Assembly: GCF_004023625.1 (NCBI RefSeq)
Contig: NZ_ML137708.1
Coordinates: 380,442-444,441, forward strand
Length of the DNA stretch: 64,000 nt
Direction of reading: 5' to 3'
DNA from: Streptomyces cavernae
GTDB lineage: Bacteria; Actinomycetota; Actinomycetes; Streptomycetales; Streptomycetaceae
The notes under the pieces were generated by a model. It did not search any database, was not told where the DNA came from, and saw nothing but the letters and a program-made list of their open reading frames with translations. The position numbers were made by a program, and so were the translations under genes. Of the stretch, positions 46,919-56,025 are shown piece by piece (position 1 is the stretch's first letter; each line of letters opens with the position of its first letter).

Positions 46919-47025
46919 TGAAGACGGGGGAACAGTCCTGTGCGGGGATAGGATCCGAAGGCCTCAGCAAGGGGATCGACGATCGGGGTCAGCCGAAGGC
47001 CGCCGGACGGGAAGGGGAGCGAGAC

Positions 47026-47619
47026 ATGGCCCGCCTCAGCCGCGTCGAGAGTCAGGAACTCACTCGCGAGCGGCTCGTCGCCACCGCACGTGAGTTGTTC
47101 CTGCGCAACGGCTACGGCGCCACCTCTCTCAGCGATGTGGCGGAGACGGCCGGGTACTCAAAGGGGGCCGTCTACTCCAACTTCCGCAACAAGGACTACC
47201 TCTGTCTCGCCGTCCTCGACGACATCCGCGCCCGGCAGCTGGCACTGCTCACCGAGTCCGTGATGCGTGACGAGCGGATCGAGGACCGCCTCGCCACCTT
47301 CACCGCCTGGGGCGAGGCCCACATCGGTGACGAGGCCTGGACCACGCTCGAGGTCGAGTTCCTCACCCGGGCGCGGCATGACGAGGAACTGCGGCGCGAG
47401 ATCACGGAGCGCGTCGGCGCGATCCGTGAGGCGCTCGCGCAGCTTCTCGACGCGCTGGCCCGGGAATTGGGCGCCTCCCTGGCGATGCCCGCCGAACAGG
47501 CCGCGATGACGCTGCTCAGCCTGGGCATCGGCCTCGGCATCCAGCGCGTGGCCGACCCGGCCGTCCCGACCGCGGTGCTGACGGACACCCTGCGGCTCAT
47601 CCTGCGCAAGGGCCGGTGA
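47026..47619 (+). CDS. TetR-family regulator
   Basis: A 197-residue TetR regulator with a textbook helix-turn-helix (LSDVAETAGYSKGAVYSNF, about residues 34-52) and a compact helical ligand domain. Good ribosome binding site (GGGGAGCGAGAC) before the ATG. Divergent from the patatin/monooxygenase operon, which it probably represses in the absence of a hydrophobic ligand. Confidence 0.92.
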   Translation: MARLSRVESQELTRERLVATARELFLRNGYGATSLSDVAETAGYSKGAVYSNFRNKDYLCLAVLDDIRARQLALLTESVMRDERIEDRLATFTAWGEAHIGDEAWTTLEVEFLTRARHDEELRREITERVGAIREALAQLLDALARELGASLAMPAEQAAMTLLSLGIGLGIQRVADPAVPTAVLTDTLRLILRKGR

Positions 47620-47800
47620 GATCACCGGAATCAGCCGGATTCCCAAGGCCAGACACCGTCCCAAGGTCAGCCACACTCCCAACCGCAGCCGGAGCCTCAC
47701 GGTGGGTGACACCTGGGGAGCGCAAGGACCACTGGACCGCACCGAGGGTACGCGCCCACCCACCATCGGTGAATTGATTAACCAATGTGCCGCACGGCAG

Positions 47801-47829
47801 TTGACTTCATCAATCCATCAGATTTACTT
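47801..47829 (+). promoter_or_regulatory. Promoter of the sugar ABC transporter operon
   Basis: TTGACT and TTACTT are 17 bases apart, 73 bases before the binding-protein start codon, in a locally AT-rich stretch. The flanking TTGATTAACCAA could be a regulator site. Confidence 0.45.
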
Positions 47830-47901
47830 TCAGCCGCATCGATTTGCGCCAACTCCCTTGAAGCACTTGACCTTCGAGGGCCTTCTCCTTGCGAGGAGCT
47901 C

Positions 47902-49272
47902 ATGAACGCGCACCTCAAAGCACTTTTCGCCGTCTCGCTGAGCGGGGCGCTCGCCCTGGGTCTCACCGCCTGTGGAGGCTCCTCCGGGGAATCCGGCTCG
48001 AGCGACACCATCAAGGTCGCCTACTGGCGCCAGGTGGACAACAAGTCCCGGGTGATGGACAACTACCTGGCCATGGTGAAGGAACAGTTCGAGAAGGCCG
48101 CCAAGGGCAGGAAGGTCGAACTGGTCCCCATCCAGGCCTCGGAGAACGACTACTACTCCAAGATCCAGCTGATGATGCGCTCGCCGCGCACCGCCCCCGA
48201 CCTGGTCTACGAGGACACCTTCCTGATCAACGCCGACATCGCCAGCGGCTATCTGGCCCCGATCGACGACTATCTGAAGGGCTGGGAGGACTGGGGCCAG
48301 TTCGTCGACACCGCAAAGGCCGCCGCCAAGGGCCAGGACGGCAAGACGTACGGCGTCCCGGACGGCACCGACACCCGCGGCCTGTGGTACAACAAGCAGC
48401 TCTTCGCGAAGGCCGGGCTGCCCACCGACTGGAAGCCGAAGAGCTGGGACGAGGTGCTGGACGCGGCCCGCACCATCAAGAAGAAGCTCCCCGGCGTCAC
48501 GCCGATGAACATCTACACCGGGAAGGCCGCGGGCGAGGCCGCGACCATGCAGGGCTTCGAGATGCTGCTGTACGGCACCGGTGAGAATCCGTTGTACGAC
48601 GCGTCGTCGAAGCAGTGGGTCGTCGGCAGCAAGGGTTTCAAGGACTCCCTCGAATTCCTGGACACGGTGTTCAAGGAGAAGCTGGGCCCGGCCGTCGAGG
48701 ACGCCCTCGACGCGAACTTCGGCAGCACGGTGGCCACGGAGCTGCTGCCGGCTGGCAAGCTCGCCATCGACCTGGACGGGTCGTGGATGGGCAACAACTG
48801 GATCGAGACCGGCGCCAAGCCCTGGCCGGAGTGGAACACGGTGCTCGGCACCACGGCCATGCCCACCCAAGGGGGCCAGTCCCCCGGCACGGTGACCCTG
48901 TCCGGCGGCTGGACCTGGGCGATCCCGTCCAAGTCGAAGAACCCCGAGCTGGCCTTCGACTTCATCAAGGCGATGCAGACGAAGGACAACGCTGTCGAGT
49001 ACTGCATCCGCAACGCGGGCATCGCGGTGCGCGAGGACGTCGCCGCCGACGCCCGGTACCAGAAGTCCATGCCCGGGGTCGACTTCTTCACCGGCCTGGT
49101 CCAGTACACCCACTACCGTCCGGCGCTGCCGGTCTACCCGCAGGTGTCCACCGCGATCCAGGAGGCGATGGAAGCGGTGACGACCGGTCAGGCGAGCCCG
49201 GACAAGGCAGCGGCCGACTACGACGAGGCGGTCAGGAGCGCTACCGACGGAGCGGTCGTCAGCCGTGGGTGA
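47902..49272 (+). CDS. Sugar ABC transporter binding lipoprotein
   Basis: A 456-residue extracellular solute-binding protein (family 1), with lipobox LTAC (lipid Cys24) and the two-lobed fold typical of oligosaccharide CUT1 importers. GCGAGGAG precedes the ATG; the longer frame to 47785 is noncoding. It overlaps the first permease gene by 8 bases. The sugar is unknown. Confidence 0.92.
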   Translation: MNAHLKALFAVSLSGALALGLTACGGSSGESGSSDTIKVAYWRQVDNKSRVMDNYLAMVKEQFEKAAKGRKVELVPIQASENDYYSKIQLMMRSPRTAPDLVYEDTFLINADIASGYLAPIDDYLKGWEDWGQFVDTAKAAAKGQDGKTYGVPDGTDTRGLWYNKQLFAKAGLPTDWKPKSWDEVLDAARTIKKKLPGVTPMNIYTGKAAGEAATMQGFEMLLYGTGENPLYDASSKQWVVGSKGFKDSLEFLDTVFKEKLGPAVEDALDANFGSTVATELLPAGKLAIDLDGSWMGNNWIETGAKPWPEWNTVLGTTAMPTQGGQSPGTVTLSGGWTWAIPSKSKNPELAFDFIKAMQTKDNAVEYCIRNAGIAVREDVAADARYQKSMPGVDFFTGLVQYTHYRPALPVYPQVSTAIQEAMEAVTTGQASPDKAAADYDEAVRSATDGAVVSRG

Positions 49273-50230
49273 CCTCGCCGTGACTACGGGGGCGGCCGGC
49301 GCGGGCGCGGGCGGTCGGTGGGCCGGTGCCCGCCGCCCGCGCCCCTCCGGGTCCCCCTCCCCCGCCGCGCGGGCCCGCCGGTCGCTGCTGCGCGGGCTCC
49401 CGGTGCTTCCCGCGGTGGTCCTGCTGCTGCTCTTCCTCGCCGGACCGATCGCGTACTGCGTGTACTACGCGTTCACCGACATGCGGCTGACGGGCGCCAG
49501 CGGAGCGCGTTTCGTCGGACTCGACAACTTCACAAAGGCCTTCGACGACCCCGACTTCTTCAACGCGGTCGTCCTCACCCTCGTGTTCACCGTGGTGTCG
49601 TCGATCATCGGCCAGAACACGCTGGGTCTGGCGCTCGCCGCCCTGCTCCAGAAGGCGTCCCGGGCGGTACGGTCGATCGCGGGCACGGTGGTGCTCGCCG
49701 CCTGGGTCATCCCCGAGGTGGTGGCCGCCTACCTGCTGTATGTGTTCTTCCGCAAGGAGGGAGAGCTCAACGCCATCCTCTCCCTGCTCCATCTGCCGCA
49801 GCAGAACTGGCTGTACACGCTGCCCATCCTCGCCGTCTCCCTGGCCAACGTCTGGCGGGGGACGGCGTTCTCCATGCTCGTCTACTCCGCGGCGCTGAGG
49901 GAGATCCCCCAGGAGATCACCGAGGCCGCGGAGGTGGACGGCGCCGGGCGGTGGCACCGGCTGTGGCACATCACCCTGCCGATGATCCGTCGTTCCATCG
50001 GCACCAACCTGATGCTCAACACCCTGCAGACACTGTCGGTGTTCGGCCTGATCTTCGTCATGACCCGTGGCGGTCCGGGCAACAAGAGCCAGACCCTTCC
50101 GCTGTATATGTACGAACAGGCCTTCCAGAACAGCCTGATCGGCTACGGCACGGCGGTCGCGCTGATGCTGCTGGTGGTAGGAGCGCTGTTCTCGGTGCTG
50201 TATCTGCGACTGCTGCGGACGGAGGTCTGA
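49265..50230 (+). CDS. Sugar ABC transporter permease (MalF-like)
   Basis: A 321-residue CUT1 permease with six hydrophobic segments after an Arg/Pro-rich cytoplasmic leader and the ATPase-contact EAA loop (EAAEVDGAGRWHRLWHITLP). GTG start at 49265 inside the end of the binding-protein gene. Pairs with the next gene's product. No ATPase gene follows, so it probably uses the shared MsiK ATPase, as is usual in Streptomyces. Confidence 0.92.
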   Translation: MGDLAVTTGAAGAGAGGRWAGARRPRPSGSPSPAARARRSLLRGLPVLPAVVLLLLFLAGPIAYCVYYAFTDMRLTGASGARFVGLDNFTKAFDDPDFFNAVVLTLVFTVVSSIIGQNTLGLALAALLQKASRAVRSIAGTVVLAAWVIPEVVAAYLLYVFFRKEGELNAILSLLHLPQQNWLYTLPILAVSLANVWRGTAFSMLVYSAALREIPQEITEAAEVDGAGRWHRLWHITLPMIRRSIGTNLMLNTLQTLSVFGLIFVMTRGGPGNKSQTLPLYMYEQAFQNSLIGYGTAVALMLLVVGALFSVLYLRLLRTEV

Positions 50231-51129
50231 TGGCCGTCATCGCCAGGCCGGACAGCACCACTTCGCCGCGCGCCCGGCGTCCGGCCGCGCTCGGTACACG
50301 GCACCGCGATCGCCGCCGCTCCGAACGTGCCGTGGTGAACGCGGTGTTGTCATTGATCGCCCTGTGCTTCCTGGCACCGCTGGTGTGGTTGTTCCTGGCC
50401 TCGGTGAACGGCACGGCCGGTCTGCGGATCACCTCGCCGGACCCGCTGACCCTCGACAACTTCCGCGCCGTGCTCACCACCGACATCACCTTCCTGCCGA
50501 TGTTCAACGGCCTGGTGCTGTGCGGCGGGGCGACCGTACTGTGTGTGGCGGCGTCGGTCCTGGCGGCCTATCCGCTCTCCCGGTACGAGTCCCGGTTCAA
50601 GCGCCCGTTCCTGCTCACCATCCTGTTCGCCACGGGGTTGCCGATCACGGCCGTGATGGTGCCGGTCTACGGGATGTTCGTCCAGGTCAACCTGATCGAC
50701 ACCATGTACGGCACCATCCTGTTCCTGGGGACGTCCTCGCTGCCGTTCGCCATCTGGCTGACCAAGAACTTCATGGACGGCGTACCGCTGGTGCTGGAGG
50801 AGGCGGCCTGGACGGACGGCGCGTCCGGCATGCAGACACTGCGCCGGGTCGTGCTGCCGCTGATGTGGCCGGGGGTGACGGTCGTGACGATCTTCACCTT
50901 CATCCTGATGTGGGGCAACTTCTTCGTCCCGTTCTTTCTGCTGCTCTCCCCCGACCAACAGCCGGCCTCGGTCAGCATCTTCACCTTCTTCGGCTCCCGC
51001 GGAACGGTCCAGTACGGCCAGCTCGCCGCCTTCTCGGTGCTGTACTCGACGCCGGTGATCGTGCTGTACGTGGTCATGTCCCGCCTGATCGGCGGCAGTT
51101 CGGCGCTCGGTGGAGCTTTGAAGGGCTGA
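50230..51129 (+). CDS. Sugar ABC transporter permease (MalG-like)
   Basis: A 299-residue CUT1 permease with six membrane segments and the EAA loop EAAWTDGASGMQTLRRVVLP. Its ATG overlaps the preceding stop by one base. Last gene of the transporter operon; the cluster lacks a cognate ATPase, regulator and glycosidase. Confidence 0.92.
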   Translation: MAVIARPDSTTSPRARRPAALGTRHRDRRRSERAVVNAVLSLIALCFLAPLVWLFLASVNGTAGLRITSPDPLTLDNFRAVLTTDITFLPMFNGLVLCGGATVLCVAASVLAAYPLSRYESRFKRPFLLTILFATGLPITAVMVPVYGMFVQVNLIDTMYGTILFLGTSSLPFAIWLTKNFMDGVPLVLEEAAWTDGASGMQTLRRVVLPLMWPGVTVVTIFTFILMWGNFFVPFFLLLSPDQQPASVSIFTFFGSRGTVQYGQLAAFSVLYSTPVIVLYVVMSRLIGGSSALGGALKG

Positions 51130-51138
51130 ACCGGACTG

Positions 51139-51198
51139 GACGGGTTCACACGGGACGGGTTCACACGGGACGGGTTCACGGTGGACGGGTTCAAGCGG
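51139..51198. repeat. Four tandem 15-bp repeats
   Basis: Four units of GACGGGTTCACACGG (the last two slightly changed) between the MalG-like stop and the convergent amidotransferase end, partly overlapping the last codons of the amidotransferase gene. Confidence 0.85.
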
Positions 51199-51961
51199 GA
51201 TGTGCGTCCGGGCGTTCCGCCGGACCGGCGTTGGTCCCGTATGCCGCCACCTGGGCGAGGAACGCGTCCACCAGGTCATGTGCCCGCTGCCGGGATTCGT
51301 TCCTGAGGGCGGTGGTGTCGGCGAGCAGCCGGTCGGGGTCGACCCCGTGTTCCGCGGCCTGGCGGCGGCCGCCGAGGTCGAACCACATCCGGAGGGTCGC
51401 CTCGGTGATCTCGGGGTGGAACTGCACGCCGAGCGCACGGCCGGAGCGGAACGCCTGTGGTCCCACGGCGCTGTGTGCCAGCTCGACGGCTCCCGGCGGG
51501 GTCACGAAGCGGTCGAAGTGCCACTGGAACCACGGTCCCGCCGCCACCAGTTCCGGCGCCTCGGACTCCACGGTCGTCCAGCCGATCTCGGGGCGTGGCG
51601 CCCTCTCGACCCGTCCGCCCAGGGCGGTTGCCAGGGCCTGGGCGCCGAAGCAGATGCCGAGGACGGGGGTGCCCGAGGCGTGCGCGGTGCGCAGCAGGTG
51701 GAGTTCGCCGTCGATCCAGGGTGCGACGGCGTTCCGGTCGTAGACGGACCAGGGGGCGCCGAGCAGGACCAGCAGGTCGTACCCGGCCGGGTCGGGGAAC
51801 ACGAAGTCGACCGCGGGGGCCCGGTGGCGGTCGGCGGGGACGACCGTCACCTCGTCGAGTACGTAGCCGAGCCGGGTGAGCCGGCCACCGACGGGCCCGG
51901 ACAGTGACGCGTGGTCGTGGCGTACCACGAGGGCGCGTAGGGCGCGTGCGGGCGTCGTCAA
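51191..51961 (-). CDS. Class I glutamine amidotransferase
   Basis: A 256-residue GATase domain with the triad Cys104 (GICFGAQAL), His182 and Glu184 (VQFHPEIT). It is a stand-alone type 1 amidotransferase like GuaA-domain relatives of unknown acceptor. Start is TTG at 51961, overlapping the stop of the LLM gene (TTGA), which implies translational coupling with it. Confidence 0.88.
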   Translation of the reverse strand: MTTPARALRALVVRHDHASLSGPVGGRLTRLGYVLDEVTVVPADRHRAPAVDFVFPDPAGYDLLVLLGAPWSVYDRNAVAPWIDGELHLLRTAHASGTPVLGICFGAQALATALGGRVERAPRPEIGWTTVESEAPELVAAGPWFQWHFDRFVTPPGAVELAHSAVGPQAFRSGRALGVQFHPEITEATLRMWFDLGGRRQAAEHGVDPDRLLADTTALRNESRQRAHDLVDAFLAQVAAYGTNAGPAERPDAHPA

Positions 51962-52932
51962 CTCAGCTTCTCCACCCGGCGCATGACCTCGCGGCAGAAC
52001 GCACCCACGCCGCCGGGGTCGTCGGTGAACTGGGAGGGCTTCACACAGAACGTGGTGAAACCCTGCGCCATCTGTTCGGGGATCGACTCCAGCGCCCGTG
52101 CGAGGTCCGCGCACGAGGTGTCGTCCGGGAAGACGACGCGTATGCCGCCGATCATCTCCAGGTCGGCGATGTCCCGTCCGGCGGCGGCCATCGCCCGCGT
52201 CAGCTTCCGCATCTCCTCGGGCGTGGGCCGTCCGAGCGGGTTGAAGGCGTGACCGTACCGTACGATCCGGCGCACCATGGCGTCGTGCATGCCGGCACCG
52301 CCGAGACACAGTCGCGGACCGTCGGGGCGGTGGGCCTTGGGCTCGAAGTAGACGTTCTCGAAGCCGTAGTGCTCGCCCTTGTGCGACACGGGAGAAGGGC
52401 CCCACAACTTCGCCCAGATCTCCAGGTGCTCGTCGAGCAGCTTCCCGCGCCGGGAGAAGGGGACGCCGAGGGCCTCGTACTCGTCACGGCTCCAGCTCAC
52501 ATTGGGCAGCACCATCAGCCGGCCCTCGCTCAGCAGGTCGAGGGTGCCCAACTCGCGGGCCAGTAGCAGCGGATGGCGGAGCGGGGCGATCACCGCCGAG
52601 GCGGCGAGGCGCACCCGGTCGGTCACGGCCGCGATGGCGGCGAGCAGGAGCAGGGAGTTGGGCCAGGGTGTGTACGGGTCCTGGTTGCCCGGCAGCGCCC
52701 AGTCGCGGGGGTTGCCCATGATGCCGTTCACGCCGGCGTCCGGTCCGAGCACGATGTGTTCGCTGATCATCACGGAGTCGAACCCGGCGTCCTCGGCCTC
52801 CCGGGCCCAGCGCACCACCGTCGGCAGGTCGGCACGACCACCGGTCATGGTCCAGTTCTCGCTGAGCACGAGCTGCATACGGGGAATGCGGTCCGGCACC
52901 GGGACCTCCGATCTCCGGTCTTCGAATGTCAT
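51958..52932 (-). CDS. LLM-class F420-dependent oxidoreductase
   Basis: A 324-residue luciferase-like oxidoreductase (TIM barrel) with MISEHIVLGPDAGVNG and LPNVSWSRDEYEALG segments typical of F420-using enzymes in actinobacteria. ATG at 52932 is used; a GTG at 52899 has a better GGAGGT 5 bases upstream and may be the real start. It is coupled to the amidotransferase gene. The left end of the 5.88-kb duplicated segment (52120) lies inside its 3' part, so this copy is complete. Confidence 0.9.
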   Translation of the reverse strand: MTFEDRRSEVPVPDRIPRMQLVLSENWTMTGGRADLPTVVRWAREAEDAGFDSVMISEHIVLGPDAGVNGIMGNPRDWALPGNQDPYTPWPNSLLLLAAIAAVTDRVRLAASAVIAPLRHPLLLARELGTLDLLSEGRLMVLPNVSWSRDEYEALGVPFSRRGKLLDEHLEIWAKLWGPSPVSHKGEHYGFENVYFEPKAHRPDGPRLCLGGAGMHDAMVRRIVRYGHAFNPLGRPTPEEMRKLTRAMAAAGRDIADLEMIGGIRVVFPDDTSCADLARALESIPEQMAQGFTTFCVKPSQFTDDPGGVGAFCREVMRRVEKLS

Positions 52933-53060
52933 TTGATCCCAAACAATATGCCGATGCGGACTGGGACGGCAAGAGCGTGCCTTTCAGGCAGCCGGGTCGG
53001 CGCAGCGGAGCCGCCCAAGGCCGCGGCAGCGCGGCGGCCGGTCGGCCGCCACACCGTGCC

Positions 53061-53906
53061 TCACCGGTGGCGCGGCCTCCCGCGCCTGCCGCCTCTGGGG
53101 CCGCCGGAGCCCCCGGAGCCCCCGGAGCCGCCGGAACCCGCGGAACCGCCCCGGCCCCCGGAGCCGCCGCGCGGCTTCCCGGCGCTCGACTTTCCGCCGG
53201 TCGTCTTCCCGCCGCTCGTCTTCCCGCCGGCTGGCTTGCGCCGTGCGCCGGACGTGTCGGGGCGCTTGCTCTCCGGCTGTGCCGTGCCGCTCGTGGGGCG
53301 GCCCCGGGTGCTGTTGACGGTCCGGCCGCGGACGATCCCGATGAAGTCCTCGACCAGATCGGTCGTCGCGTCCTCGGGCCACGACAGTGCGACGCTCGAC
53401 TGAGGGGCGTCCACGAGCGGCCGGTAGGTGAGATCCCTGCGGTGGTGCAGGCGGGCCAGCGACTGCGGGACGACGAGGAGGCCCACGCCCGCGCCCACGA
53501 GTTCGATGGCGTCGGCCGTGGTGGCGGGGCGCTCGACGGCGGGCCGCCCCGGCGGCGCGGCCCAGCCGAGGACGTCGTCGAGCGGGTGGAGGACGACATC
53601 GTCGGCGATGTCGTCGGCCGACACCTCGTCCACCGCCGTCACGAGATGGTCCTTGGGCACGACGACCACGGTCGTCTCGGTGTAGAGGGGGATCGCGCTG
53701 AAGACCGCGCGGTCGACCGGCAGCCGGAGGAGCGCCGCGTCGGCTCCCCCGCTCCGCAGCACATCGGCCGCTTCCGCGGCGGGCACGGGGACCAGGGTCA
53801 GGGGGACGTCGGGCAGGCGCTCGTTCCAGATGCTCACCCACTTGGCGGGCGTCACCCCCGGGACGTACGCGAGCCGGAACGATGGGGATGCTTCCGAGCC
53901 TGTCAC
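53061..53906 (-). CDS. Stand-alone LysR-type effector-binding domain (copy 1)
   Basis: A 281-residue protein matching only the substrate-binding domain of LysR regulators (FRLAYVPGVTPAKW start, LVPVPAAEAADVL, VELVGAGVGLLVVPQSLARL), without the DNA-binding helix-turn-helix. The last 80 residues are a Lys/Gly/Ser/Arg-rich disordered tail with GGS and GGK repeats. GTG start. In Streptomyces this gene type is regularly found next to a DUF5997 gene, as here. It may bind a ligand or DNA through the basic tail; function unknown. Confidence 0.85.
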   Translation of the reverse strand: MTGSEASPSFRLAYVPGVTPAKWVSIWNERLPDVPLTLVPVPAAEAADVLRSGGADAALLRLPVDRAVFSAIPLYTETTVVVVPKDHLVTAVDEVSADDIADDVVLHPLDDVLGWAAPPGRPAVERPATTADAIELVGAGVGLLVVPQSLARLHHRRDLTYRPLVDAPQSSVALSWPEDATTDLVEDFIGIVRGRTVNSTRGRPTSGTAQPESKRPDTSGARRKPAGGKTSGGKTTGGKSSAGKPRGGSGGRGGSAGSGGSGGSGGSGGPRGGRRGRPRHR

Positions 53907-53988
53907 CCGGCCAGGCTACCCGCTCACGGCCGAGGTCCCGCCCGAGGCATCGGCGATCCCGCCCGAGCCACCGGAGGTCCCGCCCCGG

Positions 53989-54110
53989 GCACCGGCAGAC
54001 CGTACACGGCACCGGCATCCCGCACGGGCCGCCGGCGGTCCCGTACTCCGCACCGGCAGACCGTACACGGCACCGGCATCCCGCACGGGCCGCCGGCGGT
54101 CCCGTACTGA
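53989..54110. repeat. 61-bp tandem repeat (copy 1)
   Basis: Two almost identical 61-bp units (53989-54049 and 54050-54110), starting GCACCGGCAGACCGTACACG, plus a decayed third. They lie in the 444-base gene-free gap between the LysR-like gene start and the DUF5997 gene. The rest of the gap is GC-rich noncoding sequence. Confidence 0.88.
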
Positions 54111-54350
54111 CGCACCAGGAGACCGTACGCGGCACCCGCATCCCGGTCGCGGCCGATGGTCCATCAGCCGGCGTCGGCGATCCAGTGCGCGGGCGCCCGT
54201 ATCCCGCACGGGGTGTCGGCGGTCCGGCGAGCGGCAGCGGCATCCCGGTCGCGGCCCCCGACCCCGCCCTGGCGGCGGCGGTCCCGCACGCGGCAGCCGT
54301 CCCGCGCACGGCGGCAGAGGCTCCCGCGTCAGGCCGATAGTCTTGTCGCC

Positions 54351-54746
54351 ATGAAGTCGCAACAGACCACCCAGACGCTGAAGCCCGCGACCGCGGCCAA
54401 GAAGCTGGGTGTGTACCTCGGGGCCACCCCGGCCGAGTTCCAGGCGGGTGTCGTCTCACGTGCCGAGTTGAACCAGCTCCAGGCCGATCCGCCCGAGTGG
54501 CTGCGCGAGCTGCGGCGACGCGGACCCCACCCCCGTCCGGTGGTCGCGGCGAAACTGGGCGTCTCCATCTCGGGTCTCGCCCGCGGCGGAATCACGGACC
54601 CTCTCACGACCGAGCAGATCGAGGCGTTGCTGACGGCTCCGCCCGAGTGGCTGGAAAAGGAACGCGCCACCCAGGCCGAGGTCCGCAAGGAAGCGGCACG
54701 CATCAAGAAGAAGAACGCCGAACTCGCCGAGCAGACCCGCCGATAG
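54351..54746 (+). CDS. DUF5997 family protein (copy 1)
   Basis: A 131-residue cytosolic protein of the DUF5997 family, with a conserved pattern of two similar segments ending PPEWLRE and PPEWLEK and a lysine-rich C-terminal coil. The middle part (KLGVSISGLARGGITDPLT) looks like a helix-turn-helix. It is divergent from the LysR-like gene, an arrangement conserved in Streptomyces, so the two may work together. Confidence 0.85.
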   Translation: MKSQQTTQTLKPATAAKKLGVYLGATPAEFQAGVVSRAELNQLQADPPEWLRELRRRGPHPRPVVAAKLGVSISGLARGGITDPLTTEQIEALLTAPPEWLEKERATQAEVRKEAARIKKKNAELAEQTRR

Positions 54747-55235
54747 CGCGCCCGGCCCAAGGCCCGGCGCACGGCCCGGCCCCTCCGTCCGCCCGCGGCC
54801 CGGCCACGGAGCCGTCGGGGTGGCCTGCCCAGGCGCCGTGGCCGGCGCTCCGCCAGTACCGCGTGACGCTGGTGTGGTCACCGGCGACACCGAGCAGGAC
54901 CGCCGCCGCCGTGCCCGGGCCGAGGCCGGCCATGTCGAGGGCTTCCGTCCCGCACCGGGCGAGCGCGTGGCGGAGCGCCCAGTCCTCCACCGCGTCGGGT
55001 CCGTCGTCCGGGGCCGCCGCCATCGGCGTTCGGTAGGGGCCGGTGTCGAACCTAGTGGGCGTGAAGCGGGGACTCCGGCGAACACCCCGCGCCGCAGGGC
55101 CTCGGCGCCCGCGCCGAAGGCGGTGCGCACGCCGAAGCCGGTCACGGCAACCTCACCGCTCAACGCGGCCACCTCACCGCTCAACACAGCCGCCTCACCG
55201 CTCAACACAGCCGCCTCACCGCTCAACACGGCCAC
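54703..55235 (-). pseudogene. Ketosynthase N-terminal remnant (copy 1)
   Basis: The frame opens with VAVTGFGVRTAFGAGAEALR, the start of a beta-ketoacyl synthase. Near 55072 one base is missing: the family continuation FTPTRFDTGPYRT is in the next frame and runs through DAVEDWALRHALARCG to YWRSA, then the match ends. The catalytic Cys-His-His part is absent. The 5' end carries the 21-bp tandem repeat and overlaps the end of the carrier-protein gene by 20 bases. Confidence 0.75.
55150..55233. repeat. 21-bp in-frame tandem repeats at the ketosynthase start (copy 1)
   Basis: Four 21-bp units (consensus CTCAACACAGCCGCCTCACCG as written) encode repeated heptapeptides of the LSGEAAV type in the ketosynthase frame. 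Each unit carries a GTG/TTG codon preceded by GGTGAGG, so it duplicates a possible start site. Confidence 0.85.
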
Positions 55236-56025
55236 CCCCGTCCGCCTGATCCGTCCGGGCGGCGGCGTGCAGGGACTCGGTGAGCCTGCGGAGTGAGGTC
55301 AACTGCGCGATGTCCTCGTCGCCGGGCTCCACGACCAGGCCGTAGCGCTCCTCCACCACGTGCAGCAGCCACACCAGACCCAGGGAGTCCAGGACCAGTT
55401 CGGTGTCCTCGCCGAGGTCGGCGGGCACCCCGGGGAAGATCTTGCGGTCCGACAGCAGCTCCCGGACGGTGTCGGTGGTGATGAAAGCCGGATCACCCGC
55501 GGCAGCTTGTAGTCGGCCAGCCGCTCCCGGCACCAGCGCAGCAGTTCCTCGGCGGAGGGGCGCTCCACCGGCGGCCGGCGCGACATACGCCTCGGTGATG
55601 CCTTCGTCGACCAGCACCGCCTGCTCGACCGCCGGGTGCTCGCGGAGCACGTTCTCCACCTCGGTGAGGTCGACCTTCAGGCCGCCGATCACGACGAGTG
55701 AGTCCGCTCGGCCGTGCACCCGGACCGCCCCGGTGGCGTCCACCGTGGCCCGGTCGCGGGCGTGCAGGCTGCCGTCCGCGTACTGCGTACCGCCGGAGTC
55801 GAAGAGGTACGGCGACTCCTCCAGCGCGACGTCCGGTTCGCCGTTGTGCTCCCGTATCACCAGGCCGGGTGCCGCCCGGCCGACCGAGGGCCGCAGCGCG
55901 CCGCCGACGTCCATGGCGACCACACCGGTCTCGGTGGTCCCGTAGGACTCGCCGACCGGAACGCCGTACCGCTCGGCGAACCGTTCCGCGACCTCCGGCG
56001 GCATCAACTCGCCGCCGGAAACGGC
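55216..56025 (-). pseudogene. AMP-dependent ligase and acyl-carrier-protein remnant (copy 1)
   Basis: Only the C-terminal half of an adenylating ligase is present, starting at SGGELMPPEVAERF and including YGTTETGVVAMD (core A5-like), VHGRADSLVVIGG (A8) and ADYKLPRVI. An extra C near 55565 shifts the frame, and near 55489 the A10 lysine region is lost and sequence jumps into an acyl-carrier domain with the LDSLGL phosphopantetheine serine. So the ligase has lost its first half and its catalytic lysine. Confidence 0.75.

Noticed and set aside
52926..54110. 394-codon plus-strand frame opposite the LysR-like gene
   Set aside because: Antisense to a recognised gene and dominated by low-complexity Pro/Ala/Gly sequence.
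54703..56025. A functional polyketide biosynthetic cluster
   Set aside because: Ketosynthase, ligase and carrier protein are all truncated or frameshifted, and no other pathway genes are present.
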